A DNA stretch of 64,000 nucleotides from Entrophospora sp. SA101 (lineage: Eukaryota; Glomeromycota; Glomeromycetes; Entrophosporales; Entrophosporaceae): contig CAUDNR010002224.1 in assembly GCA_958430865.1 (NCBI GenBank), positions 65,515-129,514 on the forward strand, given 5' to 3'. Shown piece after piece: positions 59,531 through 64,000 of this stretch. Made by a program: the position numbers and the translations under genes. Position 1 is the first letter of the stretch. Each line of letters opens with the position of its first letter. The notes under the pieces were generated by a model that was given only the letters and a program-made list of their open reading frames with translations, searched no databases and was not told the DNA's origin.

Positions 59531-60160
59531 ATTTCGTTGTTACACATTTAGAAAAAAAAACAGGATAAAGATATGCAGAAAAAAAGAATTAATTTTACAG
59601 ATAAGCTTCTTGTACAATTTATTTATTTCTCCAAAAGAAATTCATTTGAAGATATGTGAGATATGTGCGTATTAGAATTTTGGAATATTTAAATATTCAT
59701 AATTATAAATATTACGAATAATCATAAATATTGTGGATAAAGATTGTTCAGTGATGTTGGGGATTGTATAACATCAAAGAAGGAAATTCGAAACCGGAAA
59801 AATGATGCTTTAAAAAAAATAAAATCAACGACATGATTAATTTCATTGAAATTAACTGATTAAATAATTTGATTAACTGATTGATAATTTTACAATTAAT
59901 GATTTGATTGCTCGAAATATTTATTATTGTCACATTATTTTGAACGGCATAAATCCCTCAAGTACACAATAACAACGAATCGATCTTTAAATAAATAAAC
60001 ACGACGCCAGAGATTAACATTGATTAATTTTCTTGTTTCTTGCATGATTATTGTACGCGCATTTCACCAATATGGAAATTGTTTAATCTTAAAATCATTT
60101 TTGTGATTGTAAATAATCAGTCAATATGATCAATATTATGCAGTTATGAGGAAAAAATGT
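59531..60160. other. Intergenic, upstream of metallothionein
   Basis: AT-rich. A palindromic ACTGATTAAATAATTTGATTA region lies near 59856; no gene. Confidence 0.4.
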
Positions 60161-60303
60161 TAATATTTAAAGGCACTAGATTCTCCCTTCTCTCTTTTTT
60201 TTTTTCAACAATCAAACAAAAATTAAAAAATAAATTACAACAATAATAACAATAATAAACTTTCAAAACTTTTTAATTTTTAATAAACATCGAAATAAAA
60301 AAA
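60161..60303 (+). promoter_or_regulatory. Core promoter and leader of the metallothionein-like gene
   Basis: TATTTAAA at 60164-60171, then GGCACTAGATTCTCCCTTCT, a pyrimidine-rich initiator-like block and an A-rich leader to ATG 60304. The TATTTAAAGGC block with its pyrimidine run is conserved upstream of the decayed second copy (62050). Confidence 0.5.
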
Positions 60304-60610
60304 ATGCCTTCAATTCAAGGATGTAACTGTGGTGAAAATTGCCAATGTACTTCAAGTTGTGGTTGCGATAGTCAGAAATCTAATGGAGGATGCGGAGAAG
60401 GGTATTTATCATTGCCCCAGAAAAGGATCAATATTTAGTATTGTTGTCCTGGGGTTTATTTTTTTGTTTATTTTTTTTCCACGAAACAAATTGATTTTTA
60501 ATTGAGTTTTTTATAATTTCTTCCTTACCTCCTAATTAATGTTAAACAGTGGTTGCAATTGTGGTTCAAGCTGTACCTGTAGCGCATCAGAATGCGCTTG
60601 CTCTGAATAA
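60304..60610 (+). CDS. Metallothionein-like protein, two exons
   Basis: Exon 60304-60401 and exon 60550-60610 join in phase 2 through a GT-AG intron to a 52-residue protein. It has 13 Cys in C-x-C and C-x-x-x-C clusters (QGCNCGENCQCTSSCGC, then GCNCGSSCTCSASECAC). No aromatic residues are present. This is the signature of fungal metallothioneins, which chelate Cu, Zn or Cd in the cytosol. Glomeromycotan metallothioneins of this type are known (for example GintMT1); I do not claim identity with any. The intron sits between the two Cys clusters, so each exon encodes one metal-binding block. Too short for most automated gene finders. Confidence 0.88.
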
Positions 60611-62046
60611 CTAACTCAATAATCTCGTCGTTCTCGCGTTCACCAATTTTCTATTTTTCTATTTTTTATTTTATTTATTATGTATTTCATTTATTTGTTT
60701 ATTATTAACAATATATATTAAATAAATTACATAAGATCTGTTATATATGTAATTAAGTAAAAAATCGTCAATAAATTTGTAATATTTATTATTATTGGCC
60801 CAACATTTTTTAATTTTGCCAACTTTATTGAGATCTTTAAATAAATTTAATTGTAAAATAATATATAGAACTAAAAGCTACCACTTTTCTAAAGAAAGAA
60901 AATTGAATTTGGAGCAAGTGCCAACATCTTAGCATTTTTTTAAAACTTAAACTGAAATCGAAGTTGCGATTTTTGCTTAATTGCCTTGAGATTTTACAGG
61001 TTTAAATCCTTTATAAACCTTGTCGAGACTACCTTTTATATCATCGTTATAATAGAGTTTTGAGATATGACGCAACAAAAATTTAAGGTTAATTTAAATA
61101 ATAATAAACTTGATATATTTTAGATCTTAAAAATATCAATGTTATATTTATTAGTGATTGTATATATATATATACCTTAAATCCTTCATCTTCGCCTCCT
61201 AGTTCTTCGTTTTTCTTTGTTTATCTTCAAATCATTCATACATATTATTTAATTTTAATAACTCACACTGTTTCTTCTTTTTCATTATCCATTCCAAATT
61301 GGCATTAAATATTCTTAAATAATTATTCCACGTCACCACCACTGACGACTTGTTAAATTGATTTTATATTCGGAAATATTTGCCAATTTTTTAAGCACAA
61401 GTCGAAGTTAGATATATATATAGGCTTAAAAATTTTATATCGTAAAGAAACTAGTTTTACTTTTTACGTTACGAGAAGCGTTTTTTGTGATGAATGTGTT
61501 GTTTTCCAAATAAACTTCTCAATTTTAATAAAAGATGTGTGCATTAAAGGTAGGGATCCTGTTCATCGCCCTCCTTTTGAACATTCATTTATTATTATTA
61601 ATAGATTACCCATTATTATCATTATTTGCAAAAAATTACTGCCACTTCAGAATATTGGGAATTGTGCAACACCGGAAAAATTATAAAATTGAAGACATAA
61701 TTATTAGTAAATTTTAATTTTTTTAAATAAATAAATCAATTATAATTATAGTATTTGCTTGAACAGGTTTGGTATGGACCTCATACGTATGCACTCCTGT
61801 TTCGCATAACAAAGAATTTTCAAGAAAGAGATATTTTGCCAAGAAGTAAGTGATTGCTCGAAAAGTGTAAATGCAAAAAGACGTTAAAAAATATTGCTAA
61901 GCACTATTTTAATCAGAAAAATAAAAACTATTTGCTTCTAAACCTTGGCAAAAAAAAATTTTTTATTTGATTCGTTCTATATATAAAATAAAATGTAGAA
62001 ACATGAGGTTTGGCTCAGTATATGCACGTAAAGAGACGAGGAAATT
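60611..62046. other. Intergenic between metallothionein copies
   Basis: A 60-codon frame at 61535-61717 (MCALKVGILFIALLLNIHLL, hydrophobic) is possible but unsupported. Otherwise nothing. Confidence 0.35.
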
Positions 62047-62140
62047 TAATATTTAAAGGCGCTCGATTCTCTCTTCTCTTTTTTTTTCCCCCATCAAATA
62101 AAAATAATAATAATAAAAATAAAAAAAATAATAATAATAT
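62047..62140 (+). promoter_or_regulatory. Duplicated metallothionein promoter
   Basis: TATTTAAAGGC at 62050 followed by GCTCGATTCTCTCTTCTC matches 60164-60200 with few differences. The duplication included the promoter. Confidence 0.5.
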
Positions 62141-62340
62141 ATGACTGCCTTCAATTCAAGGATGTAGTTGTGATGAAAATTGCCATTGCTCTTGTTCTGG
62201 TCACGACAATGTAGATTCTCATCATGGTTCAGAGTATTTATCGTTGCCCCGAAAAGGTGTTAATAATTAATTAATAGTTCCTGCGATTGTTCAGGAGGAA
62301 AATTGTCGCTGTCGCAATTTTCAAATCATTATTTTTTTAT
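62141..62340 (+). pseudogene. Metallothionein-like pseudogene (second copy)
   Basis: From 62148 the Cys-rich frame reads PSIQGCSCDENCHCSCSG, then an HD/H-rich linker HDNVDSHHGSEY. A second block SCDCSGGK follows an ATTAATAG acceptor-like site. Four inserted bases (ACTG) after ATG 62141 put the start codon out of frame. The second cluster has lost most of its Cys, and the intron is shortened to about 50 bases. A rescue start is not visible. Confidence 0.7.
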
Positions 62341-62842
62341 TTATTTATCAATTTCAATTATTTATTAAATGTTTATTTATTTATTGTATGTATATATATT
62401 AAATAATAAAATTTACAAATATTTATATTAAGCAATGTCTTTAATAACTAATCCAGCATTTCTAATTTATTGATTTTGAGTCTTTTATAATAATGATTGT
62501 TGGCTTATTGAAAAAAGAATGAGCCAATGCACCTACACAAATAACCAATTAATTTATGCATATTTATTAGATCCCAATCTAATATTTATGCTATGAGATT
62601 TTTACCTGCAGTTTCTGAATTTTTTAATTTTTTTGTAAGTATAATAATCTCCCTCTCCAGTTCTTCTACTTTACTCTTCCATTTCTAAAAAGAATGTTGT
62701 TTGTGCAGAAAAACAAAAATTAACTCTTGATATTTATCATTGAGTATTAAATACCAAATTATTGAAATAAATAATATGATTATACTCTTTTGTTATCATC
62801 TATAAAATTCTCTTTATTTCTAAACAATCATGTCCTAAATAG
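62341..62842. other. Spacer with a coiled-coil-like scrap
   Basis: On the minus strand near 62690-62605, KVEELEREIIILTKKLKNSE reads as a short coiled coil. No gene can be built. Confidence 0.3.
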
Positions 62843-62980
62843 GGTTTGTATTCGTGGATACCATGAATACTGTTAAGAGGGTTACACAATATTGAAACAG
62901 CAAAAAATCCCTTAAAAACACTTGATTTTAATGTTGTATGACCCTGTGTGACCTCCTTACGGTATCCGCGAATACAAACC
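62843..62980. mobile_element. Small inverted-repeat element (138 bp)
   Basis: GGTTTGTATTCGTGGATACC at 62843 matches the reverse complement of 62961-62980 at 19 of 20 positions. Weaker inverted similarity continues inwards (TAAGAGGGTTACACA versus TAAGGAGGTCACACAG). No coding capacity. Confidence 0.65.
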
Positions 62981-62989
62981 ATCAACATT

Positions 62990-63305
62990 ATTCCAAGGGT
63001 AAAACACAATATTGTGGTATTGATGCTACTGCTCATTATAGTTATGATTGAGCCCAAAATGTTCATGTACCACATTTAGATCAACAAGTAAGTAAAATTT
63101 ATTATCTTAGTTCATGCAAAGTTCACTTATTTGGTATTCAAGATGAAGCAGTAAGGGAGCAAATTAATTATGCTCTTAATGAAAATGAAATTATAGGAAA
63201 AGGACTCAATGGTGGCAAAAGCTATCGTATAAATATATATGCAAGACAGAAATTTAGATTTTTTATATGTATTGTCATTATTAATAATGATAAAAAAAAA
63301 ATATA
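62990..63305 (+). pseudogene. Transposon-associated coding remnant
   Basis: Reads GKTQYCGIDATAHYSYD-stop-AQNVHVPHLDQQ, then KIYYLSSCKVHLFGIQDEAV, REQINYALNENEIIGKGLNG. I recall this as the segment preceding the region seen at 22292-22648 in the same multi-copy family, so the two may be different parts of related elements. One in-frame TGA and a degenerate end. Confidence 0.45.
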
Positions 63306-64000
63306 GAAAATAATATTAATAATAAATACATCTATTGTAAAATTTGGTTTAGGACGCAAGAATTTTATTTCTTTTGGACATCGCATCCAAACTCGATCCT
63401 GCAATAAAAGATTTTTCAAATGAATGAACGTTTGTTATCTACAACTATTGTTACTTCTGAATTACCATTAAAGAAATACCTGCAAGTATTTCCCGATAGA
63501 ACAGTTATAATCCACCGTTCTCCTTTGGATGGCCTTTCTCATCCTTTTACCATCAAAGACTGCACGTTGTGCATTGTTATTACTATTATTATTGATATTA
63601 TTATTATACATGACGATAATAAAAATTAGAAAAATTATGGTGATCGTTCAATTAAGGATATTAATATTCAAATAAATGATTGGATAGCCAATTTTTTTCT
63701 TTTTTCATATTAATATGTAATAAAAAAAAAGTCTTTGCACTTTCTGATAATATTAAACAAAATTTTTCTGTGATAATAACGAAATATAACCAAAGAAAAA
63801 ATTCAAAGATTTAAAAGATTATAAAAGATTAAATGTTTTAATAGAGAATTGATCATCTTTAACAAAAAAAAAAAGACCATCTTTAAAAGGAAAGGAATCA
63901 CCAGTATTATGGAAACCAATCATCTAGAAGTGCTGCCGCTGTTGCCCCTTTCAAATCAATTTCTTGAACTTGATTTTCTTTGCTATGTAATTGGCTCAAA
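63306..64000. other. End of window, no gene supported
   Basis: An open frame at 63420-63629 (MNERLLSTTIVTSELPLKKY) is unrecognised. On the minus strand near 63990-63910 the stretch IDLKGATAAALLDDWFP looks protein-like but is isolated. Confidence 0.35.

Noticed and set aside
1..64000. Bacterial-type features (operons, CRISPR arrays, ribosome binding sites)
   Set aside because: Genes carry spliceosomal introns and the sequence is eukaryotic. The direct repeats seen are segmental or transposon-derived with no regular spacer pattern.

Overview
The window is eukaryotic and very AT-rich. Genes are interrupted by short GT-AG introns, and there are long Asn/Ser/Asp homopolymer tracts, many small inverted-repeat transposon relics and lineage-type families (kelch-repeat proteins, a TKL-like kinase tail, cysteine-rich metallothionein, ankyrin protein). 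This fits an arbuscular mycorrhizal fungus of the Rhizophagus type (Glomeromycotina). That assignment is inference from style and remembered families, not a search. The sequence is a scaffold of four contigs joined by 10-N gaps at 25941, 39988 and 59521.

Layout. 0.6-1.6 kb: a secreted-protein gene with a 5' frameshift. 4.0-4.8 kb: an unknown minus-strand gene. 4.8-18.3 kb: unit A of a large duplication. It holds an ERCC1 exon relic, an intact 6-exon four-helix membrane protein gene, a broken fructose-1,6-bisphosphatase (FBPase), a broken IMPACT-ERCC1 gene whose ERCC1 part is missing, and a split, partly inverted kelch gene. 18.5-25.8 kb: transposon relics, a plausible unknown 4-exon gene on the minus strand and a hAT-type MITE with a clear 8-bp target duplication. 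25.95-38.3 kb: unit B, base-identical to A over about 10.9 kb in every line compared. 38.3-40.0 kb: the start of another unit (D), identical to the left flank of A. 40.0-40.35 kb: the C-terminal end of a protein kinase. 42.65-47.8 kb: unit C, identical to B for 5.16 kb, then diverging.

Unit C carries the most interesting gene. At 48.5-50.4 kb an intact nine-exon gene encodes an N-terminal IMPACT/UPF0029 domain fused in frame, inside one exon, to a complete ERCC1/Rad10-like nuclease subunit. It is divergent from a decayed FBPase gene. In A and B the same locus is pseudogenised, and the ERCC1 part sits about 6 kb downstream of IMPACT, at the head of the next unit.

50.4-64 kb: a pseudogene, a minimal 98-bp palindromic MITE, a three-exon ankyrin/AT-hook protein gene (53.8-57.2 kb), minus-strand pseudogenes, a two-exon metallothionein-like gene (60.3-60.6 kb) with a decayed tandem copy at 62.1 kb that kept its promoter block, and transposon-related coding remnants.

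The sharp identity boundaries and the contig ends inside the repeats mean that copy number and order of A, B, C and D may partly reflect assembly. The genes themselves do not depend on that.
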